A stretch of 31,142 bases of DNA from JBBDXA01 sp040902585 (GTDB lineage: Bacteria > Planctomycetota > Phycisphaerae > Phycisphaerales > Phycisphaeraceae). How positions within the stretch are numbered: the stretch's first letter is position 1; every line of letters begins with the position of its first letter. The DNA is taken from NCBI GenBank assembly GCA_040902585.1, contig JBBDXA010000119.1, forward strand, positions 1 to 31,142, in the 5' to 3' direction. The notes under the pieces are model-generated. The model was not told the origin of the DNA. It searched no databases and was given only the letters and a program-made list of their open reading frames with translations. Positions 14,681 to 22,153 of the stretch are shown here, one piece after another. The position numbers and the translations under genes were made by a program.

Positions 14681-15706
14681 TCACAGCAGCCGGGTGTATT
14701 CCACCGCCCGGCGCAGCTCGGCGGAAAAATCCGCACTCGTCGCGTTGATCAACTGGAATTGACTCAGGACCAGCTTCAGGCCGTGCTTCAGTTCCACGTC
14801 CTTGTCCAGCCGGATGCCCAGGATCGGGCGCTGCTCGCTGTCGGCGAACTTGATCTCGCGCCGGACCCACTTCGAGTTCACCGCCGCCTCGCTCAGGAAC
14901 ACCAGCAGAGCCTTGCACTGGGTCACCTTTTCCTCGATCAGCACATCCCACTCCGCTCCGCCGGGAATCCCCCGGTCGTACCAGATCGGATAGCCCCAGC
15001 TCACGATGCGATGCAGGTAGGGCGTGATGCGCGACAGATCCTCTCGCTTGTAGCTGATGAAGATGAATCCGGTCTTGTCCGATGTCGGCTCAGGCGGCTC
15101 AGGCGGCGCGGTCGGCGCGTGAGGCGCGGCCTGCGCCTCTCGTAGTCGGGCGGCCCCTTCCACGGCGGTGTGATCGTCGGGCGCGCCTGCATCGGTTGAA
15201 GCGGGTGTTTCTACTCGTGGATTGGGCGCGAGCGCGTGAAGCAACGGGCAGACAGAGTGATCCAGATCCTTCAGCCGGTAGATGTGGTAAACCCGCGCGC
15301 TGTGCTTGACTTCGACCCACTTGCGATAGGCATCCTGGAGATGGCGGAACTCGTCCGATTCATGCGGCGAAGAATCCGCCGGAAAAGTCGAATCCATCAA
15401 CATGTAAACCACTTTGCGTCCGACCTTCTCGGCGTAGAGCCCTTCGAATTGCGCATAAGACACGCGCCCGAACTCAGGCGACGGTGCGAGCGGGCCTTCG
15501 CCGTACTGCGCGCCGACAAGCTGGATGAACAGGGAACAGGATTCGATGTGCTTCCGCAGCTCGTTCAGCAGCCCACGATCACCGGTTGCAAAGGGATGAT
15601 GCTGGACGCCCTCGCAGCCCATTGACGTGACCAGTCTGGTGACGTGATCACGGGCGGAGTGTAGATCGCTGGTGCAAGAGATGTAGACCACGGGATGGCG
15701 AAGCAT
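14681..15706 (-). CDS. DUF4062-TIR domain protein, candidate NAD-cleaving effector
   Basis: 341 aa from ATG 15706 (GAGGT at 15711-15715, spacer 4). The N-terminal DUF4062 domain is seen at about 5-110: VVYISCTSDLHSARDHVTRL, LFIQLVGAQYGEGP and SYAQFEGLYAEKVGRKVVYM. A Pro/Ala-rich linker (about 165-208) leads to a TIR domain (about 213-340). TIR motifs are FIFISYKREDLSR (214-226), PIWYDRGIPGGAEWDVLIEE (240-259), ALLVFLSEAAVNSKW (266-280) and VRREI. Glu284 aligns with the catalytic Glu of NAD-hydrolysing TIRs such as SARM1 (WVHKEI). Bacterial TIR proteins often act in anti-phage defence by consuming NAD or making cyclic ADP-ribose products. No ThsA, Argonaute or other known partner is next to it, so the trigger may be sensed by DUF4062 itself (inference). 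Confidence 0.85.
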   Translation of the reverse strand: MLRHPVVYISCTSDLHSARDHVTRLVTSMGCEGVQHHPFATGDRGLLNELRKHIESCSLFIQLVGAQYGEGPLAPSPEFGRVSYAQFEGLYAEKVGRKVVYMLMDSTFPADSSPHESDEFRHLQDAYRKWVEVKHSARVYHIYRLKDLDHSVCPLLHALAPNPRVETPASTDAGAPDDHTAVEGAARLREAQAAPHAPTAPPEPPEPTSDKTGFIFISYKREDLSRITPYLHRIVSWGYPIWYDRGIPGGAEWDVLIEEKVTQCKALLVFLSEAAVNSKWVRREIKFADSEQRPILGIRLDKDVELKHGLKLVLSQFQLINATSADFSAELRRAVEYTRLL

Positions 15707-15710
15707 TGTC

Positions 15711-15715
15711 ACCTC
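15711..15715 (-). promoter_or_regulatory. Ribosome-binding site that fixes the DUF4062-TIR start
   Basis: GAGGT on the minus strand, 4 nt before ATG 15706. It rejects the open upstream extension to 15955, whose sequence does not resemble DUF4062. Confidence 0.7.
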
Positions 15716-15957
15716 GGTAGGGCGATTGTAGCAGGCGCGCTGAGCAGGCCGGGCCATGCGAGCGGGGCCGCGTACGGCGAAGCCCGGGAACTCGCAGCGG
15801 AAGAGCGGCCGGCGATCGATGGCGACGGTCCTTGCGAAGAGCACCTCCTGTCCGCCGCGCCGGATGCAACAATATAGTTTGGTATACGTTAGGACATCAT
15901 CCGCCCTCGGCGGCGGCGCGATCGGTTCGCGCTCACCAGGCCGCCCGCGACCCAAAA

Positions 15958-16076
15958 CCCGTGTCTAGTAGACACGGGGTAGACACGGGGTAGCCAAAAT
16001 GGAAACCATGATGAACGCAAGAGTTATTCACAAATGGCTACCAGGGGGTAGGGGGTATGGTAGACATGTGGCTACT
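15958..16076. repeat. 11-bp direct repeats with nested palindromes
   Basis: CCCGTGTCTA (15958-15967) and TAGACACGGG (15969-15978) form a perfect 10-bp-arm palindrome around one base. TAGACACGGGG then repeats directly at 15969 and 15980 (period 11) and runs into TAGCC. GGTAGCCA (15989-15996) is inverted as TGGCTACC (16035-16042). GGGGGTA occurs twice in tandem (16045 onwards), followed by TAGACATGTGGCTAC, a mixed version of both motifs. A TTATTCACA, which matches the DnaA-box consensus, lies between them (16024-16032). Confidence 0.85.
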
Positions 16077-16217
16077 TCCTGTCGGCCTGTGCAGGAATCG
16101 CGGGAACTCGGGGCGGGAGCCGGATCGCAGGTGCGTCGAAGGTTGGCCCGGCGTGCCTGTTGCAGGGTCGGCAATTCCGTTAGCATGCGGCCGCGCCGAC
16201 CGAAAGTTGGATTGAAC

Positions 16218-17696
16218 ATGAACCTGATCGATATGACAGTTCGCGACCTGCTCGCCGCCCTTGCCGAAGGCAGCGTGACCAGTGCCCAGATCACCGACGC
16301 CTGCCTGAAGCGGATCGCCGCGACCGATGGCGAGATTCACGCCTTCGTCTCCACCGCCGACGCCAGCGCCGCCCTCGCCGCCGCGGAGCGGATCGACGCC
16401 CGCCGCCAGAAGGGCGGACCGCTTGGCCCGCTCGCCGGCCTGCCTGTCGCCATCAAGGACAACCTCTGCACGACTGACTTCGCGACGACCTGCTCCTCGA
16501 AGATGCTTGAATCATTCAGGCCGCCTTACGACGCGACTTGCGTTCGTCACCTTCGCGCTGCTGACACGATCCTTCTCGGCAAGACCAACATGGACGAGTT
16601 CGCGATGGGCTCGTCCACCGAGAACTCCGCCTTCGCCATCACCCGCAATCCGCACGACCTTTCGCGCGTGCCCGGCGGGACCAGCGGCGGATCGGCGGCG
16701 GCGGTCGCGGCGAAAATGGTCCCCTTCGCCATCGGCTCGGACACCGGCGGCTCCGTGCGCCAGCCCGCGGCGTTCTGCGGCGTCGTAGGGATGAAGCCTA
16801 CGTATGGTCGCATCTCCCGCTACGGTTTGATTGCGTATGCATCCAGCTTCGACCAGGTCGGCATCCTCGCGCGGTCCGTCGATGACACCGCACTCGTGCT
16901 GCAACAGATCGCCGGGCACGATCCACTCGACAGCACCTCGCTCAACGCACCGGTGCCGGACTATGTCGCCGCCGTGAAGGCTGCGGGTGATGCGAAAGAC
17001 GGACCGCTGCGCATCGGCCTGCCGCGCGAGTATTTCGCCGAAGGCTTGAGCGATGAGGTGCGCAGGCCCATCGAGTCGCTCATCGCCGCGCTGAAAGCGG
17101 AAGGGCACACCGTCGGCGAGACGAGCCTGCCGCACACGGAGTTCGCGCTGCCTGCGTATTACATTCTCACCTGCGCGGAAGCCTCGTCGAACCTGGCGCG
17201 GTACGACGGTGTGAAGTACGGCTACCGCGCCCAGGGGCCGTTCACCGGCATCATCGACATGATGATGCGCTCGCGCACCGAAGGCTTCGGCAAAGAGGTG
17301 CAGCGGCGCATCCTGCTGGGGACTTACGTGCTCAGCGCGGGGTACTTCGATGCCTACTATCGCCGGGCGTCGAAGGTGCGCCGGCTGGTCGCCAATGACT
17401 TCACGAAAGCCTTCACCGAGTTCGACTGCCTGCTGCACCCGATCACGCCGACGCCTGCTTTCAAGATCGGCGAGAAGAAGGATGATCCGATCACGATGTA
17501 CCTCTCTGATATCTACAGCGTGATCGCCAACCTCGCCGGCCTGCCCGCCATCAGCCTGCCCTGCGGCTGGTCGAGTGACAAACTTCCCATCGGTGTGCAA
17601 CTCATCGGCCCGGCCTTGTCGGAAGGCCGCCTGCTGGCGGCGGCGAGTCGCGTGGAACAGACGATCAGCCGCAGCGGGCTTTGGAAGCAGCGCTAA
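16218..17696 (+). CDS. gatA: Asp-tRNA(Asn)/Glu-tRNA(Gln) amidotransferase subunit A
   Basis: 492 aa from ATG 16218, the usual GatA length. The open frame to 15999 adds sequence unlike GatA. The amidase signature is present: Lys80 in GLPVAIKDNLC, TNMDEFAMGSSTENS (122-136), PGGTSGGSAAAVAAK (152-166) and GSDTGGSVRQP (173-183) with nucleophile Ser179. The cis-Ser position, 24 residues before the nucleophile, is Thr155 here. GatA releases ammonia from glutamine for tRNA-dependent Gln and/or Asn formation together with GatB and GatC. Neither gatB nor gatC is adjacent, so the genes are scattered. The stop codon TAA is part of an inverted repeat that reaches the next gene. Confidence 0.95.
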   Translation: MNLIDMTVRDLLAALAEGSVTSAQITDACLKRIAATDGEIHAFVSTADASAALAAAERIDARRQKGGPLGPLAGLPVAIKDNLCTTDFATTCSSKMLESFRPPYDATCVRHLRAADTILLGKTNMDEFAMGSSTENSAFAITRNPHDLSRVPGGTSGGSAAAVAAKMVPFAIGSDTGGSVRQPAAFCGVVGMKPTYGRISRYGLIAYASSFDQVGILARSVDDTALVLQQIAGHDPLDSTSLNAPVPDYVAAVKAAGDAKDGPLRIGLPREYFAEGLSDEVRRPIESLIAALKAEGHTVGETSLPHTEFALPAYYILTCAEASSNLARYDGVKYGYRAQGPFTGIIDMMMRSRTEGFGKEVQRRILLGTYVLSAGYFDAYYRRASKVRRLVANDFTKAFTEFDCLLHPITPTPAFKIGEKKDDPITMYLSDIYSVIANLAGLPAISLPCGWSSDKLPIGVQLIGPALSEGRLLAAASRVEQTISRSGLWKQR

Positions 17697-17793
17697 GGAA
17701 ATGAGGAAATGAGGAACAGAAAGAGAAGCAAGAGAACGCGGACAGCTTTGGATTGATCCCACTCTCCTTTCCTCATTTCCTTATTTCCTTAGC
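17692..17793. terminator. Inverted repeat spanning the gatA/hydrolase convergent gap
   Basis: GCTAAGGAAATGAGGAAATG plus GAGG-type bases at 17692-17716 pair with 17769-17793; 24 of 25 positions match, loop 52 nt. The left arm includes the gatA stop TAA and the right arm ends 3 nt before the hydrolase stop. After TAA, TGA recurs at +8 and +16, giving stops in all three frames. It could terminate transcription in both directions. Confidence 0.85.
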
Positions 17794-17796
17794 AAT

Positions 17797-18699
17797 TCAC
17801 TCTCTCGCATCGTTCAGATGCACGTTCAGAAACTCGATCACCTTCTTCTCGTACATCCCCGGCGACACCTCGAGCAGATCCACATGGGCCGCGCCTTCAA
17901 CAACCATCATCGCCTTCGGCTCGACCGCCGCGTCGAACATGCGTCGCGACTCGGCGAGCGTCGTGTGTTCGTCGGCGCTGCCGGCGATGACGAGCAGCGG
18001 GCAGCCGAGATCGGCGATGTGATCGATCGGCCGCAGCGCCGAGCGCGGGATGCCCAGCCGCGGCTCGATCTGCATCAGCAGCAACTCGGCGAACATCGGC
18101 GCGACGAATCCGAGCCGCATGCGCACGCGATTGGTCACCGCTTCATCAATCGTCGGATAAACGCTCTCGATGATGACCGCGTCGACCTCGAGTGGGGATG
18201 CGAGCAGGATCGCAGCGCCGCCGAGCGAGATGCCCAGCGCGGCGACGGGTTTGCCGGGGCATCGCTCCTTCGCAAAGGCAACCGCGGCCTTGGCGTCGAG
18301 TCGTTCGAGCCAGCCCGCGGTGATGTGTTCGCCGGGGCTTTCGCCGTGCGCCTGCATGTCGATGAGCAGCACGCTGTAGTGGTGCTTGAGCAGCAGCCGC
18401 GCCCGGCCGAGCATGCTCAGGCGCGAGCCGCGATTCGGATGCAGCAGCACGATGACACCGCGCTCATTCACCGCCCGGCCGAACCAGCCGGCGAGGGTCG
18501 AACCGCTTTCGCTCGGGATCGTGACAACTTCAAGCGCGAGGTCACCCGGCGGCGACCCGACAGCGCTCGGTGCCGGCGCGACGAGTTTGCTGCCCATCCA
18601 GAGTGCGCCCGCACCGATGGCGACGATCAAGACCACAGCAATCGCACCGCCCCAGCGGAGCAGTCGTCGCAGGCGTCGCTTTGCGGGGGTTACAGGCAT
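17797..18699 (-). CDS. Membrane-anchored alpha/beta hydrolase
   Basis: 300 aa. A basic N-terminus (PAKRRLRRLLRW) and one membrane helix (17-35) anchor the protein; the domain probably faces outward. The alpha/beta-hydrolase core has LHPNRGSRLSM (oxyanion region), a GISLGG nucleophile elbow at 156-161 with Ser158, a probable acid Asp243 in IAGSADEHT and His272 in EGAAHVDLL. The fold resembles serine aminopeptidase S33/dienelactone hydrolase-like proteins, so a serine esterase or amidase is likely but the substrate is unknown. It starts 3 nt after the stop of the large kinase fusion, so it is probably translated with it. Confidence 0.88.
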   Translation of the reverse strand: MPVTPAKRRLRRLLRWGGAIAVVLIVAIGAGALWMGSKLVAPAPSAVGSPPGDLALEVVTIPSESGSTLAGWFGRAVNERGVIVLLHPNRGSRLSMLGRARLLLKHHYSVLLIDMQAHGESPGEHITAGWLERLDAKAAVAFAKERCPGKPVAALGISLGGAAILLASPLEVDAVIIESVYPTIDEAVTNRVRMRLGFVAPMFAELLLMQIEPRLGIPRSALRPIDHIADLGCPLLVIAGSADEHTTLAESRRMFDAAVEPKAMMVVEGAAHVDLLEVSPGMYEKKVIEFLNVHLNDARE

Positions 18700-18702
18700 G
18701 AC

Positions 18703-21700
18703 TCACCACTCGCACAGACTCTCCACATGCGCCGCCGAGCCGTCGCGCAGCCAGCCGTCGAGTTGCGCCTGGTCTTTCAGTTGCTGCCCACGCCGTCGCG
18801 GCACCACGGCGAACGCGGACTGCACTTCAGGCAACGCCGTCATGTCGCTCCACAGCTTCTCGAACTGGGCGACGGGGAAAATATCTTCCTGCCCGTGGCC
18901 CCAGCGCTTCTTCACGTCCTTGAGCGTGATGTAGGTCGGCATGCGGGCGGCAAGATGGCGGATCGCGGCCGCGACCTTCGCCGCATCGTTCAGATCACCG
19001 CGCGAAAGGTTGAACGCGGCAAGCAGGGCATCGAGATCGATCCATGTCGTCATCGAGTTGTAGTACGAAAGGGAAAACTCATCCTCTTCGCGCGGCATTG
19101 CCAGGCCTTCGAGCAGGCGCGGGCGGCCGTCGATGCGGGCAAGGCCGCCGCCGCGGTCCTCGACGCGCCGCGTGATGGTCTCAAATGTCAGACACGCGCC
19201 GCGCTGGATGTGCAGGCCGAGCATGGAGGGATCGGCGTTCGCACCGAGCGTGTCGATGTTGTGGAGCATCAGCCAGCGAAGTTGCGGGCGATCCTTCAGC
19301 AGATCGCGCAGCACGCCGTTGCGGAACAGGTTGGGCAGTTCGAACCAGTGCCCGACCGGATGCATGCACTGAAGCGGGAGATTATCCGTGTAATCGTTGC
19401 CTTCGCCCGCGCTGCTCGCCCAGTTGATCAGGGCCGCGTGCAGGCTGTCGCGCATCTTCTGCTTCTGCTCATCGAGCAATTGCTGCGGCATCTCTTCCCA
19501 TGCGAAGCGAAGGTCGCGCTCCATCGGAATGAGTCGCTGACCGACGGCTTTGCCGGGCGAGAGCAGCAGCGGCCCGTCGAAGCTGAAGTTACCGCGCAAG
19601 GCGAGGTATTCCCGCATCGGGTCGTGCGTGAGGTAACTGGTGGTGACGACATGCGGAATGGTCGCACTGTTCGCCTTCGCGATGCGCCGGTTCTTCGCCA
19701 GATGCACTTCAAGGAACGAGCGATGTCTACCTTGCACCTTCCAGAACGGATGCAGCGCCTTCACGCAGCCCGCGCCCTGTGTCCAGCGGCTGCCCGCGCC
19801 GGCCGCGAGGGAGATGATCCCGACTTCGCCCGCCCTGATCGCGGCTTCTCCCGCGCGCGTCCATTGCGGATCGATTCGCTCCGGTGTCGTGACATCGATC
19901 ACATCATCCGGTCTCACATCCTCGATCGTCGTGCTGGCGGGCAGCCGGTTCTGCGCCAGGCCGATGCGGCCGGCGCGGAGGTTGGCGCGAATGTGCTCGT
20001 GCTGCTCGCGGTCGAAACCATGACGATCGAGCAGTTCGCCGAGACTCTGCTTGCCCGATTGTTCCTTCACACTGCGCGGAATGAGGCGATCGAAGATGAC
20101 GCGCGAGAAGCCTTCGAGGGCTGTGTCCGTGCGCACGGCGGTGCCGAAGCGTTCCAGCTCGCGCCGACTCTGCGCGGGAAGCTGCGAAGGGTCACACCGC
20201 AGCCAGCGCGGCACCGTCATCGCATAGTACGACGCGGGCATCATCGCCTGATCATCCGTGAGCAGATGGGCATCGGTCCCGCGCGGGTTGATGGCGAAGT
20301 CGTAAACCACCGGCTCCATCGCGAAGGGCAGTGCATGTTCCAGTTCACATTTCACAGCGAGCATCGTGTCGTGCAGGAACTGCTGAGCCTCGGCCTTGCG
20401 ATGCGGGGCGACGATGAAACCCATGCCGCCGCCGGACATGCCGCCGAGCATCCAGAAGCCCCAGAAATCAGGGCCGAAATGGGCCTTGCAGCGATTGATC
20501 AGGGTTTCGGTGAACAGGTTGCTCGCGGCGGGGATGATCGTCTGGATCGGCTCGAAGAAGTTGTGCGTGGTTGCTTCGGCGATTGTCTTGACATCACCGC
20601 GCTTGAGGGCATCAAGCACGCGATCGAGGACTTTCAAGGCTTGCTCACGACCGGTCCATTCCGCGCCGCTGCGCAGGAGATATTTCTCGGTGACCATTTC
20701 GAGGATGGGGCCGACGTTCTGCGCCATGCCGCCGTGAACGAGGACGAGCGAGTCCTGGAGTTGCGTTCGCGTGGCGTGCGATGCTTCCTCTTCGGTGAGG
20801 ATGTGATGATTGGGCAGCAGTCGGCCGCGCGAGATGCCGAACTCCGGATCGCCTTCGACAGCGGGCGCGCCCTGAATGAGTTTCATCGCCGGCCAGACGC
20901 CGCCGGAGTCCTGCCACCCGCCACCGGACCCGCCGATCCACTCGCCCAGGATAGCTCGCGCGGCCACAAGGCGGCGTTCACCCTCATCGAGCGCGCCGGT
21001 GAGGTTCTTCGCCTGTCCCGTCGCCCGCATGCACAGGGCGATGAGCGAGGCGAGCAGATTGGTGGAGACGGCAAGTCGCGAGCCCTTGGGAATGTTGTTG
21101 ACGCTGCTGACAATCTCAAGGCCGAGGCCAGGGCCGACGGACTGTGCGAGCAGGTCTTTGAGATCTTGCCCCGAGCCTTCGAGTCCTGCTGGAACGATGC
21201 CCGCCGCGATGATCGCGGCTTTCAAGAGGCCAAGATAGTCACGCGCGAAGTCGAACACTTCTGGCAGCGTGGTGATGTCCGCACTCGCGCCGAGATCGAC
21301 GCTGACAAGCCGGATCACCGGTTCATCAATCACGCGCAGGTACGTTTCAATCGGCGGCTTGGGTGCGGAATCCCGCCCGCGCACCGCCAGATCGATCGAG
21401 ACGTTCAGCACCTTCGCGCCCTGCGGATAGTCCATGCCGAGGAAGAAGATGTCGCTCCAAGCCGAGTGCGTCAGGTCCATGCGCACAGGCGTACGCTCGG
21501 TGAGGATTGGAAATGGACCTTCATTGCCGTTCTCCCGGCGTTCGAGCAGCTCCTTTCGCAGGCGCAGCGGTTGATCAGCAGGATGCCCCATGCGAAACAT
21601 CCATTGATTCCCGCGCACGCTGCGCACGCTGCGGCGAACCTGATTCGCCAGCGTCTGAAACGCGAGATCGCGATAGGCAATGGCCAGCGCGCTGGAAAGG

Positions 21701-22032
21701 CCGTCGCTGGGGCCTTGTCCCTTCTGCTCGGCGAGGAACAGGTTGATCGCCTCTTCGAATCGCCGCGAAAGCAGGTGCGTGTAGCCTTCAAAGGGAATGA
21801 GCGAAGCGCTGCCCGCGGACAGGCGATCAGGCAGATGAAAGCGATGGATCGCGTAGAGAAAGAAGAGGGCGCGTACGCGGTGATACAGGTTGTCACAATG
21901 GCGGCGGAAGGCATCGAGAGCTTCGCACTGCGCGAGCAGGTCCTGCGCGGAGAGGCCGGCACAGGCTGCTTCGAGCGCGGTGTTGCGCACCGTTGCATCG
22001 TCGGAGGTGATGATGTCGATCAGGTCGGTCAT
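18703..22032 (-). CDS. GHMP (fucokinase-like) kinase fused to UDPGP-type pyrophosphorylase
   Basis: 1109 aa from ATG 22032; ten more open residues upstream would come from the intergenic repeat. Residue numbers here count from 22062 (ATG 22032 is 11). Residues 11-175 are helical and unrecognised. Residues about 190-560 are a GHMP kinase of the fucokinase/heptokinase type: PVRMDLTHSAWSD (192-204), KVLNVSIDL (217-225), IPKGSRLAVSTNLL (324-337), GGSGGGWQDSGGV (377-389) and GGMSGGGMGFIVAP (540-553). Residues about 735-1119 are a UDPGP-family nucleotidyltransferase: IISLAAGAGSRW (749-760), HPVGHWFELPNLFRNG (901-916, GHGD-like site altered) and HNIDTLGANAD (934-944). Such a pair would phosphorylate a free sugar and make an NDP-sugar. 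In the known FKP enzyme the order is reversed. Several signature residues differ, so the substrate or the activity may have changed. Confidence 0.8.
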   Translation of the reverse strand: MTDLIDIITSDDATVRNTALEAACAGLSAQDLLAQCEALDAFRRHCDNLYHRVRALFFLYAIHRFHLPDRLSAGSASLIPFEGYTHLLSRRFEEAINLFLAEQKGQGPSDGLSSALAIAYRDLAFQTLANQVRRSVRSVRGNQWMFRMGHPADQPLRLRKELLERRENGNEGPFPILTERTPVRMDLTHSAWSDIFFLGMDYPQGAKVLNVSIDLAVRGRDSAPKPPIETYLRVIDEPVIRLVSVDLGASADITTLPEVFDFARDYLGLLKAAIIAAGIVPAGLEGSGQDLKDLLAQSVGPGLGLEIVSSVNNIPKGSRLAVSTNLLASLIALCMRATGQAKNLTGALDEGERRLVAARAILGEWIGGSGGGWQDSGGVWPAMKLIQGAPAVEGDPEFGISRGRLLPNHHILTEEEASHATRTQLQDSLVLVHGGMAQNVGPILEMVTEKYLLRSGAEWTGREQALKVLDRVLDALKRGDVKTIAEATTHNFFEPIQTIIPAASNLFTETLINRCKAHFGPDFWGFWMLGGMSGGGMGFIVAPHRKAEAQQFLHDTMLAVKCELEHALPFAMEPVVYDFAINPRGTDAHLLTDDQAMMPASYYAMTVPRWLRCDPSQLPAQSRRELERFGTAVRTDTALEGFSRVIFDRLIPRSVKEQSGKQSLGELLDRHGFDREQHEHIRANLRAGRIGLAQNRLPASTTIEDVRPDDVIDVTTPERIDPQWTRAGEAAIRAGEVGIISLAAGAGSRWTQGAGCVKALHPFWKVQGRHRSFLEVHLAKNRRIAKANSATIPHVVTTSYLTHDPMREYLALRGNFSFDGPLLLSPGKAVGQRLIPMERDLRFAWEEMPQQLLDEQKQKMRDSLHAALINWASSAGEGNDYTDNLPLQCMHPVGHWFELPNLFRNGVLRDLLKDRPQLRWLMLHNIDTLGANADPSMLGLHIQRGACLTFETITRRVEDRGGGLARIDGRPRLLEGLAMPREEDEFSLSYYNSMTTWIDLDALLAAFNLSRGDLNDAAKVAAAIRHLAARMPTYITLKDVKKRWGHGQEDIFPVAQFEKLWSDMTALPEVQSAFAVVPRRRGQQLKDQAQLDGWLRDGSAAHVESLCEW

Positions 22033-22046
22033 GGGAACTCTATTGA

Positions 22047-22153
22047 AACCACAGATGAACACAGATGGACACAGATGGGTTCAAACCTTCTAGCGCTCAC
22101 AACAGGATTGGATCGCTTCTCTTATCTGTGTGCATCTGTGTTCATCTGTGGTT
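22047..22153. repeat. Inverted repeat of CACAGATGNA-type 10-mers
   Basis: The left arm 22047-22074 and right arm 22126-22153 match at 27 of 28 positions as reverse complements, loop 51 nt. Units of about 10 nt (CACAGATGAA, CACAGATGGA, CACAGATGGG) are visible. The right arm begins at the TGA stop of the GalU-like gene; on the minus strand TGA at 0, TGA at +11 and TAA at +31 cover all three frames. Related CACAGATG repeats are common in planctomycetes and several other phyla (general knowledge). Confidence 0.9.

Larger units (their letters stand above)
15707..16217. other. 511-nt intergenic region between divergent genes, no gene
   Basis: Both frames can be read through parts of this region but show no family match and no ribosome site. 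15862-15898 is AT-rich compared with its surroundings and contains GTATAC and, on the minus strand, TATATT; it may hold promoter elements for the TIR gene. 15958-16076 is strongly structured and listed separately. 16077-16217 holds nothing I recognise apart from the leader of gatA. Confidence 0.6.

Noticed and set aside
16024..16032. TTATTCACA, a match to the DnaA box, as a sign of a replication origin
   Set aside because: A single 9-mer is expected by chance in a window of this size. There is no dnaA, dnaN or cluster of boxes nearby. It is kept only as part of the repeat locus description.
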